Source: Nipponacmea schrenckii
Lineage: Eukaryota; Mollusca; Gastropoda; Lottiidae
Assembly: GCA_030562195.1 (NCBI GenBank)
Contig: JAUJPP010000007.1
Location: 31,059,769-31,123,768, forward strand
Direction of reading: 5' to 3'
Length of the DNA: 64,000 bases
The notes under the pieces were generated by a model, which was not told the DNA's origin, searched no databases, and saw only the letters and a list, made by a program, of their open reading frames with translations. The translations under genes were made by a program, and so were the position numbers. This document shows, in pieces, positions 1-11,569 of this stretch. The first letter of the stretch is position 1. Each line of letters starts with the position of its first letter.

Positions 1-511
1 GGCTACAGTTTTTGTCGGATTTGAATGAAACTTGCTGTGATCATTTATGTTGATGTGATCTCAGACAATTTTCAAAATTGGCAATTTTTCGATGAAGGGT
101 TTTTTTGAGTTATTACACTTGACTTAGTAAAAAAAGCCTCAAAATTGGCTCGTGAACGTGATAGAGACTACAGTTTTAAAATATATTTGAATGAAACTTG
201 CTGAGATCTTTAAATATTGTTGAGATCTCTGATGAGTTTAAAATTGGCGATTTATTGAGATCTTGAACAAGTTTGATAGTGACAATTTTTCGATGAACTA
301 TATTTGAGTTATTGCCCTTGACTTAGTCCAAATGAAAAATTAGCTAGTAAATGCAATAAAGACTAGGTTTCATCTGATTTGAATGAAATTTGGTGTGAAC
401 ATTTATATTGATGAGAACATTGAATTAGACCTAAATAATGTTAGAGTTTCTGCCTGTGTTAAAACAAAAAAATATATTTTAAAGTGGGTGTATCTTGCTA
501 GGCAACCACTT
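1..511 (+). repeat. HINE/pearl-like element, 3' part (5' end outside window)
   Basis: About three degenerate core units of ~165 bp are visible; the phrase ctacagttt recurs at about 3 and 168. The element ends with the family's 3' signature, GTGGGTGTATCTTGCTAGGCA at 484-504, which contains a short TTGC/GCAA inverted repeat. The same signature recurs near 3500, 4680 and 24270. Core tandem repeats plus a palindromic 3' end are known for bivalve pearl/HINE (Helentron-associated) elements. The assignment to that class is inference. Confidence 0.6.
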
Positions 512-1429
512 GTTGATGGATGCAAGAAGCCAACATTGTAACCAAATTATTGTCAAAGAACCCTATAATGACCCTATTTATATCAGCCTCCACCATATTG
601 GTGGTAGGGTAAAAATGTTTTGTTGTATACAATTGATCTATGTTTGTTGCAGGCTTCAGAAAATTTGTAAAGAATGGAAGTCTCTGAATTGAATGATGCT
701 CTAACCCAATCAGCTAGTCCCATGTATCATATAGAAATATGTCAAACTCCCTGCAGGTAGGACATATGTATTGGATTAATTATGATAATCTTTCAGCAAA
801 TGCTTCTAATGATAAATTGTTTAAACATCAATTACATCCAGCTTTGAGGGCATGCAAATGTTTCCACAAACAATGTGAATAATAATATAAATATAGTCCA
901 ATCAGATACATAAAAACTGGTCTTTTCAATAGGTAAAGTCCTGATAATTTCTATTATCCCTTTACAATAAGGAATAACTCGATATTTTACATTTCCAGTA
1001 TCATGATAATACAATTTAATGCAATATTTCCATAAGTCATGATATGATAGTCATAGTACCATCTTCATTTTATCCCATAAGGTGCAGAAGAGAAGGACAA
1101 CTCGATTTATTTCATTTTCTTAGTAGTCATTGAAGAGTGTGAATATGCTAGGGGTAAGAGTTCTACTCTTAAAAACCACTTGTGCAGGCTTTTTTTATAC
1201 ACTTACATTATAATGTGGTTATTAAGAAACTTATAAAAAAATGGTCTATACTTGTATTTTATCTCCCATGTTTAGTGTAAAAACACACTTCAGAAAGTCC
1301 AAAACCAAGAAGAAGGGTGTTTTTACACATGAAACGTTGGAGGAATATTTTGACAGAAGTTTTATTTTTGAAAGCCTTCTGTCTTTGTCCTGTCAATGCA
1401 TTATATTTTTTTATACACCAATATTATAA
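512..1429. other. No gene recognised
   Basis: AT-rich sequence with only short chance ORFs. A hairpin is visible at about 1274-1331, where a TGTAAAAACAC arm meets its complement TGTTTTTACA. I see no domain, splice pattern or known repeat end. Confidence 0.4.
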
Positions 1430-1690
1430 CATGTGGTCTTATATTGTCGTCACCCCTGCCCGCCCCATCCACAATTGGCTTGTGAACGGGATAGATACTA
1501 CAATTTTCATTTTCATTTTCATTTTCAATTGGCTGTGATCATTTATATTGATGAGATCTCAGACAAGTTCGAAATTGGCAATTTTTCTATGAAGGGTTTT
1601 TTTGAGTTTTGTTGACTCAGTAAAAACGCGTAAAAATTTGGCTTGTGAACGCGATAGAGCCTACAGTTGAGGATTTTCCAGTGAACGGTT
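1430..1690 (+). repeat. HINE/pearl-like element, 5' part
   Basis: Starts with TATATTGTCGTCACCCCTGC followed by a degenerate (GTCC)-like tract and 'ccacaattggcttgtgaacg', the same 5' block as at 5143 and 33208. It runs into one or two core units with a TTTTCA microsatellite and stops near 1690 without the 3' signature, so it is truncated. Confidence 0.5.
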
Positions 1691-2116
1691 CAGAGTTATT
1701 TGCGACCAATCCGCGATCGCATTAATTTTTATCCGCTTTTTTAAAATACATATTTCCAAGTGAATTAAAGGAAAATAAAATAATATGATGGACAAAAGGT
1801 AGAATCAGTTAAGTATTTAAATTGAGACCAGGCGGGATTAAGTAATTAGGTAATTATCTCTAAATTTGAAGCTGATTAGTAATCAATGGCATCAAAAACA
1901 AAAGATTTTCACACTTGACTATTTGAAGATAAAATCTTGATCACTGTTCATGTATTCATTCATTAAACACTTGTAGAATTCCGGCTAACCCTTTTCTTTT
2001 TTATAATATTAAAAAATGCGACACCTATCGCGGATCGCATTAATTTGTACTCGCATTTTAGTCCCAATACCCCGTATCGCATTAATTTGTTGACGCATTA
2101 ATTTCTAGCCTTACAC
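1691..2116. repeat. Unclassified repeat with CGCATTAATTT motifs
   Basis: The motif CGCATTAATT occurs four times: near 1717, 2035, 2078 and 2095. GCGATCGCATTAAT lies near the left end and GCGGATCGCATTAAT near the right. Clustered subterminal repeats of this kind are typical of DNA transposons, but I could not define termini or a target duplication. Confidence 0.3.
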
Positions 2117-3106
2117 TAGTGCTCACTCTTAGTGATTTTTACCATTCGACTATTCGGGGCATAATTCGATTTATGATTCGATTAATCGATGCTATTTTCA
2201 ATGAGAAAATTGCATTGAAAAATCAGCTTTTAACCGGTGAAATTTGCTGATTTTCTCTTAAAATACAGATTTACAACAGTACTGTTAATAACTCGCTATG
2301 AAAGCATATTCTATGATATACAATTATTTTATATTACATTTTGCTTGGGCCTTGAGGAACAAAAAAAACCGGCAAACAATAGAATAAAAGATATTCAGTT
2401 CTAATGGATGAAAAAATCGAAATACCAAAATAAAAAGAAAGCCATCGGAGGGGAAATTTCTTTATTCTGATTGGACAATAACATGTTTCTATTTATACCA
2501 AACTAATCAAAACTTAAATGCTTTGATTATCCAGCACTAGTTATATTACAAACGAGATGCGACACTGAGAGACTTGACAACACAATCTATATATAACTTG
2601 GTTCAGGGTTTATCGAAAATTAAATTGCATAAAAATCAGTTTAACAAAATTATTCTTCATAATCTTGTGCTAATCCAAGTATCAAGTGAAGTTAAAATAG
2701 ATCCATGGAAATTTGGTTGACTATGTTTGGGTAGAAAATTGATCGTTTTAATTCTTACTACAACACTTGTGTGTACGATATGACAAGATTGATTTCATTT
2801 GATTTGTCCTATATCTGGGTCGGTTCGTCTAAATAGATGCTTTCAACACACAACAATTAATTTGTAATATTAGAACTAGGATGACCACTATCGTCAGTAG
2901 CTGTTTTGGGAGATCAAAAAATTTCCATGGACATTTGGGCTATTAATTTGACAATGTATTCAAAGAGTACATGTATTTTTCAAAATGTCGGAATGTATTA
3001 CAATTTAAACTTGTTTTTTGAGCGAATAATCGAATAATAAAATCCCATTCGAATATTCGCAAAAATGGCTTCGAATACTACTAATCGATTATTCGTGTGA
3101 GCACTA
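2117..3106. mobile_element. hAT-like non-autonomous TIR element
   Basis: The ends are inverted: TAGTGCTCAC at 2117-2126 and GTGAGCACTA at 3097-3106. Subterminal ATTCGA/TCGAAT and TTCGATTA motifs occur at both sides. The ~990-bp interior has no transposase. TIRs beginning TAGTG are common in hAT elements. The flanking 8-mers do not match, so either the target duplication has decayed or the class is wrong. Confidence 0.45.
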
Positions 3107-3521
3107 ACTATAGCAACTACAGTTTTCATCTGATTTGAATGAAATTTGCTGTGATCATTTATTTGGACGAATTCTTGGAAAATCTTGTCAAAATTGACTT
3201 GTGGAGGCTATAGAGACTACAGTTTTCATCTGATTTGAATAATTTTTATTGTTGAAATCTTGAACAAGTTAACAAATTATGGTTACGATTTTTCAGTAAA
3301 TTTTTATTTGAGTTTTTGCCCTCGACTGGGTCAAAACATATCAAAATTAGCTTGTGAACGTGATAGAGAATACAGTTTTCGTTTAATTTTAATGAAATTT
3401 GGTGTAATTATGTATATTAATGGATCTTGAACAAGGCCCAAATATTGTTGGAGTTTCAACCGGTGTTTAAACAGACATAAACTTTAAAGTGGGCGTATCT
3501 CGCAAGCAACCGCTTGTTTTT
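3107..3521 (+). repeat. HINE/pearl-like element, 3' part
   Basis: Two core units (actacagttttcatctg at about 3116 and 3221) followed by the 3' signature GTGGGCGTATCTCGCAAGCA near 3490 and a terminal CTTGTTTTT. It abuts the right end of the hAT-like element, whose insertion or a truncation removed the 5' part. Confidence 0.55.
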
Positions 3522-3534
3522 CATCTGAAATCAC

Positions 3535-3776
3535 CAGTGGGTTCTTATAGAGCTTTGGTCACTAACGTTGGGATATCATTTGCATGAATACGTTGCAAAT
3601 GTCAGACACGAGTTCTAATCTCGATCGGTGTGTGAAAGTCTGATGACCTTGAATAAGTCATCTTCACTCATAATTCAAATCTACCTAGCTGTATATGGGT
3701 ATGGATAATCCGGGAAATCAAGGACCAGCTTATAGAAAGGATTCCTGTCACGACAGACTTGTCAACCTTGTTATCC
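3535..3776 (+). repeat. Probable tRNA-derived SINE
   Basis: A box-B-like sequence, GAGTTCTAATCTC, at about 3610-3622 sits ~70 bp after a weak box-A-like stretch (gagctttggtcactaacg). A conserved-looking body follows (gaataagtcatcttcact, ctacctagctg). This layout fits an old tRNA-headed SINE. It is not the same family as the SINE at 34583 and 51760. Confidence 0.4.
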
Positions 3777-3865
3777 TTTTAAAATATGGTTGTTTCTTTC
3801 TTTTTCTTTAATCATCATGATTGGTTTTGTTCAACTCTCATTTATTTGGAATTTTCACAAAATGT

Positions 3866-4052
3866 TGTGGTCATATATTGTTATCACCACTGTCTCTATG
3901 TCAACTGGTTTATGAACGGGATAAAATTTGGTGATCATGTATATTAATGAGATAATGTATTAGGTCCAAATAATGTTGGAGTTTCAACCTGTGTTAAAAC
4001 AGAATTATACTTTATAGTGTGCTCATCTTTCAAGGCAACCACTTGTCTGACC
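3866..4052 (+). repeat. Short HINE/pearl-like element with both ends
   Basis: Has the 5' block (TATATTGTTATCACCACTG) and the 3' block (GTGTGCTCATCTTTCAAGGCA, allowing mutations) only ~190 bp apart, with about one partial core unit between. It shows that the tandem core can collapse to a single unit in this family. Confidence 0.45.
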
Positions 4053-4089
4053 TTGAGGATAATTCCAACTTATGGCACCTAATTGCCTA

Positions 4090-4706
4090 GCAGGCAACAA
4101 TTCAGATCAGATTTGAATGAAACTTGCTGATCATTTATATTGATGTCATCTTGAACAAGTTCGAAATTGAAGATTTTTCAATGAATGGTTTTTGAGTTAT
4201 TGCACTTGACTTAGTCAAAATGCCTCAAAATTGGCTTGTGAACACAATAGAGATCACAATTTCCATTTGATTTGAATGAAATTTGGTGTTATCATTTATA
4301 TGGATGAAATCTTGGACAAGTTTGATCGTGACGATTTTTGGGTGAACGTTTTTTGAGTTATTGGCCTTGCGTCGAAATAGACTTGTGATCCTTGATAGAG
4401 ACAACAGTTTTCATCTGATTGGAATGAAATTTGGTGTGATCATTGAAGTTGATATCATCTTGGTCAAGTTCGAAATTAACACTTTGATATACTGTTTTTG
4501 AGTTATTACACTTGACTAAGTCAAAATTCGGCTTGTGATTGCGATAGACAAGACAATTTTCATCTGATTTTAATGAAATTTGGTGAGAACATTTATATTG
4601 AAGAGAACTTGGATTAGACCTAAATAATCTTAAGAGTTTTTGCCTATGTTAAAACAGAAAATATATTTTAAAGTGGGCGTATCTTGCTAGGCAACCACTT
4701 GTTCAT
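4090..4706 (+). repeat. HINE/pearl-like element, 3' part
   Basis: Three to four degenerate ~165-bp core units (for example catctgattggaatgaaatt and catctgattttaatgaaatt) ending in GTGGGCGTATCTTGCTAGGC near 4674 and CCACTTGTT. There is no 5' microsatellite block, so it is 5'-truncated. Nothing recognisable follows up to about 5142. Confidence 0.55.
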
Positions 4707-5142
4707 TCTTGCTACTAATCTAGACTTGACTCTTATATTCACACTAGCTCCATCTGATATCAAACTCACTATTCCTGAGTATGTGTCCAAATCAATTTGC
4801 AACGGACATTTCATAGATTGTGCCAGACATATGACAGTACAAGTTGCAATTAGAAATCAACAATTTGTACTGATATTCTCTTTTTACTAGCCTGAAATAC
4901 AAACATAAAACTGCAAACACGTCGCTTTGGATTTTAGGTCATTCAAATAGAGGTTATTCATCATTATTTACATATGGGTTGCCTCTTGAGGAACGATAGA
5001 CCTGAAAACATAGATAAATCATATCTTGTTGGAGAATAAATCTATGAAGGAACACTCAGTTCATACGTGAACATAATTAAATTTGATTTGGACAATAAAA
5101 GAGGTATCTATTTATACCATAGCTACTCATTAAATTCTATTT

Positions 5143-6308
5143 TTATATATATTGCCATCACCCCTGTCCGTCCGTCTGTCCGTCTGTTCGTCTGTCCACA
5201 ATTACTTGTGTACGCGATACAGGCCAGAGTTTTTATACGATTTGAATGGAACTTGGTTTGTGTATTCATTTTGATAATATCTCGGACAAATTCGAAAATG
5301 GCACTATTCCAGATGTCGGTTTAAGAGTTATGGCTCTTGATTAAAAGAAAAAACCTTAAAATTTACCTTTGTAAGCAATAGAAGCTGTAGTTTTCATCCA
5401 ATTTGAATGAAACTTGGTATGTGTATTCATCTTGATAATATCTTGGACAATTTCGAAAATGGCACGATTCCAGATGTAGGTTTATGATTTATGGCCCTTG
5501 ATTAAATGAATAAACGTTAAAATTTACTTGTGTACGCAATTGAAGCTGTAGTTTTTATCCGATTTGAATGAAACTTGGTATGTGTATTCATCTTGATAAT
5601 ATCTCAGACAAGTTCGAAAATATCACGATTCCAGATGTCGGTTTATGAGTTATGGCCCTTTTTATGAGTTAAAATGCACTTGTGTATGCAATTTAGAAGC
5701 TATAGTTTTCATTCGATATGAATGAAACTTGGTTTGTGTATTCATCTTGATTATATCTCGCCAGATGTCTGTTTATGAGTTATTGTCCTTGATTTAATGA
5801 GAAAATGTTAAAATTTACTTGTGTACTAAATAGAAGCTGTAGTTTTTATCCGATTTAAATGAAACTTGATATGTGTATTCATCTTAATAACATTTCGGAC
5901 AAGTTCAAAATGGGACAATTCCAGATGTCGGTTTATGAGTTATGGCCCTTGATTAAATGAAAAAACGTTAAAATGTACTTGTGTATGCAACAGAAGCTAT
6001 ATTTTTCATCCGATTTGAATGAAACTTGGCATGTGTATTCATCTTGATAATATATCGCCAGATGTCTGTTTATGAGTTATTGCCATTGATCCAATGAGAA
6101 AATGTTAAAATTTACTTGTGTACTCAATAGAAGCTGTAGTTTTTATCTGATTTGAATGAAACTTGGTATGTGTATTAATAACATCTCGGACAAGTTAAAA
6201 AATAGTGCGATTCCAGATGTCGGTTTATGAGTTATTGCCCTTGATTAAATGAAAAAACATGGAATATTCTGTTTGCTGAAGTTGGCGTATGTTACCTTGC
6301 CTGGCAAG
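5143..6308 (+). mobile_element. HINE/pearl-like element, near full length
   Basis: The 5' block TATTGCCATCACCCCTGTCC is followed by a (GTCC/GTCT)n tract at about 5168-5200. Seven core units of ~130-170 bp follow (gatttgaatg-aaacttggtatgtgtattca at about 5230, 5400, 5565, 5710, 5850, 6010 and 6150). The 3' palindromic end TTGCCTGGCAAGCC is near 6296. The core consensus differs from that of the copies at 1-4700, so this is a separate subfamily. Confidence 0.6.
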
Positions 6309-7145
6309 CCAACTTTGGTTTTGGAGATTAAAGGTCAAATGTCTCTGATTATTGTTTATAAATGGATTATTACTGTCTACCTTTGCAGGGTCCGAATAAA
6401 TTCATTTATTTGCATAGCAGTTTTTTGCTCTATGGGATGAAATTAGATAGAAATGTAGAATTTTGTGGAGCATTTTTTTCTCTGTGATGTTGAATGACAT
6501 CATGTGAGTGCATATTTACGAGAATCTGCAAGGTGGTTACATTCGATTTTTGCTCCCTTGGCGACCCCTCCAATTAAATTTCAATGGAAAACAGCATGAA
6601 GAAAGCATCAAAAAGCTGCAAACAGACAGCAATACAAGTGCAACAAAATTCATTAAATGTGCTGACAAACTAAATTTCATAAGTCGGGCATCGGACAAAT
6701 ACTTTTTTTTGTTATGTCATCAAATAGAATAAAAGTTAGCTTGGTATGTCAGAAGAATACTTTTAATCATGATCATGATTGCTAATTATGATATAATTTT
6801 CAGGAAATCTGTTAGCTAATTATGTCGGTATACCGTATTACTTTGATCAATTGGCAAAGATTGTTTTGAGTTCTTTTCAATCGTCCATTTTGAGTTCAGT
6901 TAATACTATCTGATTAGCCTTATCCAGATAACATTAATTATTCGGATTTGTTTTCGTAACCGTACGACAGTCTGACTAGGCAGTCTCCAGTGTGGTTTTT
7001 CCGGGCGTACTTTATGAAAAGATTACGTCAATCAAGAGCGTGTTTTTAAAATGGTTTCATTTAGCTAGGTGCGTGAATTTTCGCTCGTCTCAAAACGATT
7101 TTAGATGCGCTATGGCGCGCAAGCGCGATCGCGCACCTTCTAAGT
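6309..7145. other. No gene recognised
   Basis: Unique-looking, moderately AT-rich sequence with only short unsupported ORFs and no known repeat ends. It borders the satellite array. Confidence 0.4.
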
Positions 7146-9349
7146 CAGTGACTTGTAACCTAACCCTAAAGTAGCCAAAATCTTAACATATATAGTTAAA
7201 GCTATTGCAAACCCTCAACCTAACCCTAAGGTGGTCACAAAGGTAATATATATAGTTAGAACTGTTGCAAACCCTCAACCTAACCCTAAGATGATCACAA
7301 ACCTCAACCTAACCCTAAGGTGGTAACAAAGGTAAGATATATAGTTAGAACTGTTGGAAACCCTCAACCTAACCCTAAGGTGGTCACAAAGGTAAGATAT
7401 ATATAGTTAGAACTATTGCAAACCCTCAACCTAACACTAAGAAGAACACAAAGGTAGGATATATAGTTAGAACTGTTGCAAACCCTCAACCTAACCCTAA
7501 GGTGATCACAAAGGTAACATATATAGTTAGAACTATTGCAAACCCTCAACCTAACCCTAAGGTGGTCACAAAGGTAAGATATATATAGTTAGAACTATTG
7601 CAAACCCTCAACCTAACCCTAAGATGGTCACAAAGGTAAGATATATATAGTTAGAACTATTGCAAACCCTCAACCTAACACTAAGATGAACACAAAGGTA
7701 AGATATATAGTTAGAACTGTTGCAAACCCTCAACCTAACCCTAAGGTGATCACAAAGGTAAGATATATATAGTTAGAACTGTTGCAAACCCTCAACCTAA
7801 CCCTAAGGTGATCACAAAGGTAAGATATATATAGTTAAAACTGTTGCTAACCCTCAACCTAACCCTAAGGTGGTCACAAAGGTAAGATATATATAGTTAG
7901 AACTATTGCAAACCCTCAACCTAACCCTAAGATGGTCACAAAGGTAAGATATATATAGTTAGAACTGTTGCAAACCCTCAACCTAACCCTAAGGTGATCA
8001 CAAAGGTAAGATATATATAGTTAGAACTGTTGCAAACCCTCAACCTAATCCTAAGATGGTCACAAAGGTAACATATATAGTTATAACTATTGCAAACCCT
8101 CAACCTAACCCTAAGATGGTCACAAAGGTAAGATATATATAGTTAGAACTGTTGCAAACCCTCAACCTAACCCTAAGGTGGTCACAAAGGTAACATATAT
8201 AGCTAGAACTGTTGCAAACCCTCAACCTAACCCTAAGGTGGTAACAAAGGTAAGATATATATAGTTAGAACTGTTGCAAACCCTCAACCTAACCCTAAGG
8301 TGGTCACAAAGGTAACATATATAGCTAGAACTGTTGCAAACCCTCAACCTAACCCTAAGGTGGTCACAAAGGTAACATATATAGCTAGAACTGTTGCAAA
8401 CCCTCAACCTAACACTAAGGTGGTAACAAAGGTAAGATATATATAGTTAGAACTGTTGCAAACCCTCAACCTAACCCTAAGGTGATCACAAAGGTAAGAT
8501 ATATATAGTTAGAACTGTTGCAAACCCTCAACCTAACCCTAAGGTGATCACAAAGGTAATATATATATTTAGAACTATTGCAAACCCTCAACCTAACCCT
8601 AAGGTGGTAACAAAGGTAAGATATATAGTTAGAACTGTTGCAAACCCTCAACCTAACACTAAGGTGATCACAAAGGTAATATATATATAGTTAGAACTGT
8701 TGCAAACCCTCAACCTAACACTAAGGTGATCACAAAGGTAATATATATATAGTTAGAACTGTTGCAAACCCTCAACCTTAACCTAAGATGGTCACAAACC
8801 TCAACCTAACCCTAAGGTGGTCACAAAGGTAAGATATATAGAGTTAGAACTATTGCAAACCCTCAACCTAACCCTAAGATGGTCACAAAGGTAAGATATA
8901 TATAGTTAGAACTATTGCAAACCCTCAACCTAACCCTAAGATGGTCGCAAAGGTAAGATATATATAGTTAGAACTATTGCAATCACTCAACCTAACCCCA
9001 AGGTGGTCACAAAGGTAATTAGAACTATTGCAAACCCACAGCCTAACCCTAAGGTGGTCATAAAGGTAAGATATATATAGTTAGAACTATTGCAAACCCT
9101 CAACCTAATCCCTAAGATGGTCACACACCTCAACCTAACCCTAAGGTGGTCACAAAGGTAAGATATATATAGTTAGAACTATTGAAAACCCACAGCCCTA
9201 ACCCTAAGGTGATCACAAAGGTAAGATATATATAGTTAGAACTATTGCAAACCCACAGCCTAACCCTAAGGTGGTCACAAAGGTAAGATATATATAGTTA
9301 GAATTATTGCAAACCCTCAACCTTAAAATAACCTCAACCTAACCCTAAG
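7146..9349 (+). repeat. ~61-bp satellite with telomere-like motif, left block
   Basis: Roughly 35 head-to-tail units of 57-63 bp. Each contains AACCCTCAACCTAACCCTAA, then ggtggtcacaaaggtaag, a variable (TA)n stretch and gttagaactattgca. CCTAACCCTAA is two telomeric hexamers (TTAGGG on the other strand). Units vary by point changes (ctaagatgatc or ctaacactaag) and TA length. Short units of ~30 bp occur near 7290 and 8790. The array is cut by PLE-1 at 9349/9350 and resumes at 14416. Confidence 0.9.
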
Positions 9350-9355
9350 TACATT

Positions 9356-9395
9356 GAGCCTGATGAAGACTGTATAGTCGAAATGTACATTGCTC
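9356..9395 (+). ncRNA. Hammerhead ribozyme motif, PLE-1
   Basis: All core parts are present. CTGATGA is at 9360-9366, stem II is GACT/AGTC (9368-9371 and 9376-9379, loop GTAT), and GAAA is at 9380-9383. A minimal stem III ATG/CAT has a 2-nt loop. The predicted cleavage site follows T9391, and stem I pairs GAGC (9356-9359) with GCTC (9392-9395). One extra A lies between the CUGAUGA box and stem II, also seen in PLE-2. Such a short stem III usually means the motif works as a dimer, as described for PLE hammerheads. Activity is inferred. Confidence 0.82.
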
Positions 9396-9631
9396 CCCCT
9401 TCCCTTCCATTTATTTTGTGATTTTATTTATTATTCATTTTGGATTATTTCATTGTGTTTTTCTTGGAACTTTCATGTAAGTTTTAATTGTTACATTTTT
9501 ATATTTTTATACTTGGTTTACGAGAATATTGCATTGCTTTCAATATTCTCTGTGAATAAAATCATAGAAATTTAATCTTATTCTGGTTTTATTTCTCTAA
9601 TTGTGACTAATTTACCCTTTCCCAATCTACT

Positions 9632-11569
9632 ATGGCAAGGAATAACTACTTTAATGGTCATCGTAAATTCTTTTTTCCACCCTGCCCGCCACCATATCAC
9701 TTCCCTCCATACTGGCACCCCCATAACCCTGCACCTGATGATTATAATCAGCAAATTCATAGAAACCCTCATCATTCCTATAACTCAGCTGGTTATGATC
9801 AGCATGTTCATCGAAATCCTCGTCGTTTTCCACAACAAGTAAGAAATGGCTATTATCAACAGAATAGCTGGAATCATAATGTTGACCAACGTCAGCGCCC
9901 TAATCAGGATAGGCAACGTCCTAACCAAGATAGGCAACGTCCTAATCAGGATAGGACAAGTCAGAAAGATGAAGCACCATTTATCAAGCTATTCTTTCAG
10001 GTTCTCCAGTCGTTGCATCATATCTCTATAATTCAACAACAGGTCGAAGGTCGACCATCACGCAACTTTTCTCAAAAGATTCGTGAACTTAATGATTTCA
10101 TTAAGCCTGGCATGAGGAATAATGTTATTTCAGACATTATTAACACAATTCATCAAAAGTGGGCAAAGGACGTAGCTGCTGCATTAAAGAATCATTATGA
10201 TTCTATGTTCATGCTAAGCTTCAGTTAATAAAAGCACGTACCTTCACTAAATCAGAAATAAATAATTTCTCTTCCAAAGCAATCAACTGGGCAAAAACCA
10301 CGTACAGGAGAAAACTTTCGGAATGTACTCTCAAAAAGTTTACGGAAATAGTCACTTCCCTTGGAGAAACTATTCCTCATGAAGCTATTGAGATTGACAT
10401 AGTGTCCTTTTCTCCGGTTCAAAATCAGACACTATTAGTTTGTGGTAATAATACCCCATTGAAGACACCAGGAAAACACCTACCAACTTCATCACCTGAA
10501 TGTACTCCTACACCCAAAAAATCTAACAGACCTTCTAAAAATAGACCCTCATCCACCACTGCTGATTCTACGCGCAGAATTTTTAAACCCTCCACCTCTA
10601 TTTCTACCAATTTTCACCACCCTCATCTTCCACTGCCAATCAACAGTCTGTTTTCAGCTATCCATCTTCTATTAGCCAATCGTCTACTAGCAATTCCAAT
10701 CAACCTTCTACTTCTTCTAATTCACCCCCTCAACCTCTGATGTCAGTAAGAACAACAAAACCAAAGACTTCTTTAACTACTAGTTCTGCTCCTAAGGCAA
10801 CCAGTCCTCCATCTTTTTCTTCAACGTCTAAACCTTTATCATCTCTGTCGGAAAAAATTTTCAGCCACCACAATCCCCTATCAGATCATCACCAAGATTG
10901 TCCTTATCTCAGCCAATACCATCACCCCCATCATCATCTCCTCCCCCTCAATCCTCACAACTAGCAGCACAGAAATCCTCATGTCGACGCTTAGACCTGA
11001 ACCTGGAGGCCCCATTATCACCACGCCGGCACGATAACCGCAACAAAGCACAATGGATCCTCCCACCTGTAACTAAACCAGTTTTAATCATCGGTTCGTC
11101 TAATTTGAGTAGAATATTACCCGGGGTAGACCAAATACTCAAATAGAGTCATATCCTGGTGGTAAAATTAGCCATCTGAAAACTATCATGTCTGAATACC
11201 AATCTTCCTCTGTCAGCCCAGAACATATTGTCTTCCATATTGGATTAAACAACCGATGGATTTGTGAACCGGCTTCTTCTTCAAATAAACAACCGATGGA
11301 TTTGTTATCTTCAGCCTCAACCACCTTCCCTGATTCCAAACTTTACTTGACCCACATCCCAACCAGCTTCGCATTCCAACAGAAATTCAAAGAAGACAAC
11401 AAAAATATTCAAGCTTTTAATGAACTAAATTCCACCAAACATCACCATTATTCCGCCAGTAGCCTTCAATATCAAAACAAAGAATGACCACATACATTGG
11501 GAACCTAAGACAGCCGATAACATTTTACAGCACTGGATCAACCATATATCATCCACACCTTTAAACTAA
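9632..11569 (+). pseudogene. PLE-1 ORF1: His/Pro-rich protein with SGNH-hydrolase-like C-terminus (frameshifted)
   Basis: Starts at 9632 (MARNNYFNGH). The N-terminal ~110 residues are rich in H, P, N and R, with three 8-residue RQRPNQD-type repeats (9895-9957). A conserved block, PFIKLFFQVLQSLHH (about 9979-10023), is shared with PLE-2 and PLE-4. Frame changes near 10209, 10740, 10900 and 11145-11190 carry the reading through a Ser/Pro/Thr-rich linker to an SGNH-like domain. That domain shows IIGSSNL (Ser block, about 11092), HIGLNN (Gly/Asn block, about 11240) and NDHIHW (Asp-His block, about 11485). A local duplication, AACAACCGATGGATTTG, occurs at about 11247 and 11287. The frame ends at TAA 11567-11569. 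Enzyme activity is not established, and the protein may bind RNA as a Gag-like partner of ORF2. Confidence 0.75.
11560..11569 (+). promoter_or_regulatory. Putative -1 ribosomal frameshift site, PLE-1
   Basis: The heptamer TTTAAAC (11560-11566) is read T TTA AAC in the ORF1 frame and is followed at once by the ORF1 stop TAA. The -1 frame (TTT AAA CTA) is open straight into ORF2. A G6 tract (11573-11578) follows. PLE-2 has the same arrangement at 51672. UUUAAAC is a canonical slippery heptamer of viral -1 frameshifting. Use here is inferred. Confidence 0.65.

Noticed and set aside
7146..9349. True telomere
   Set aside because: Telomeric hexamers occur only as two per 61-bp unit, not as pure arrays, and ordinary interspersed elements flank both sides.
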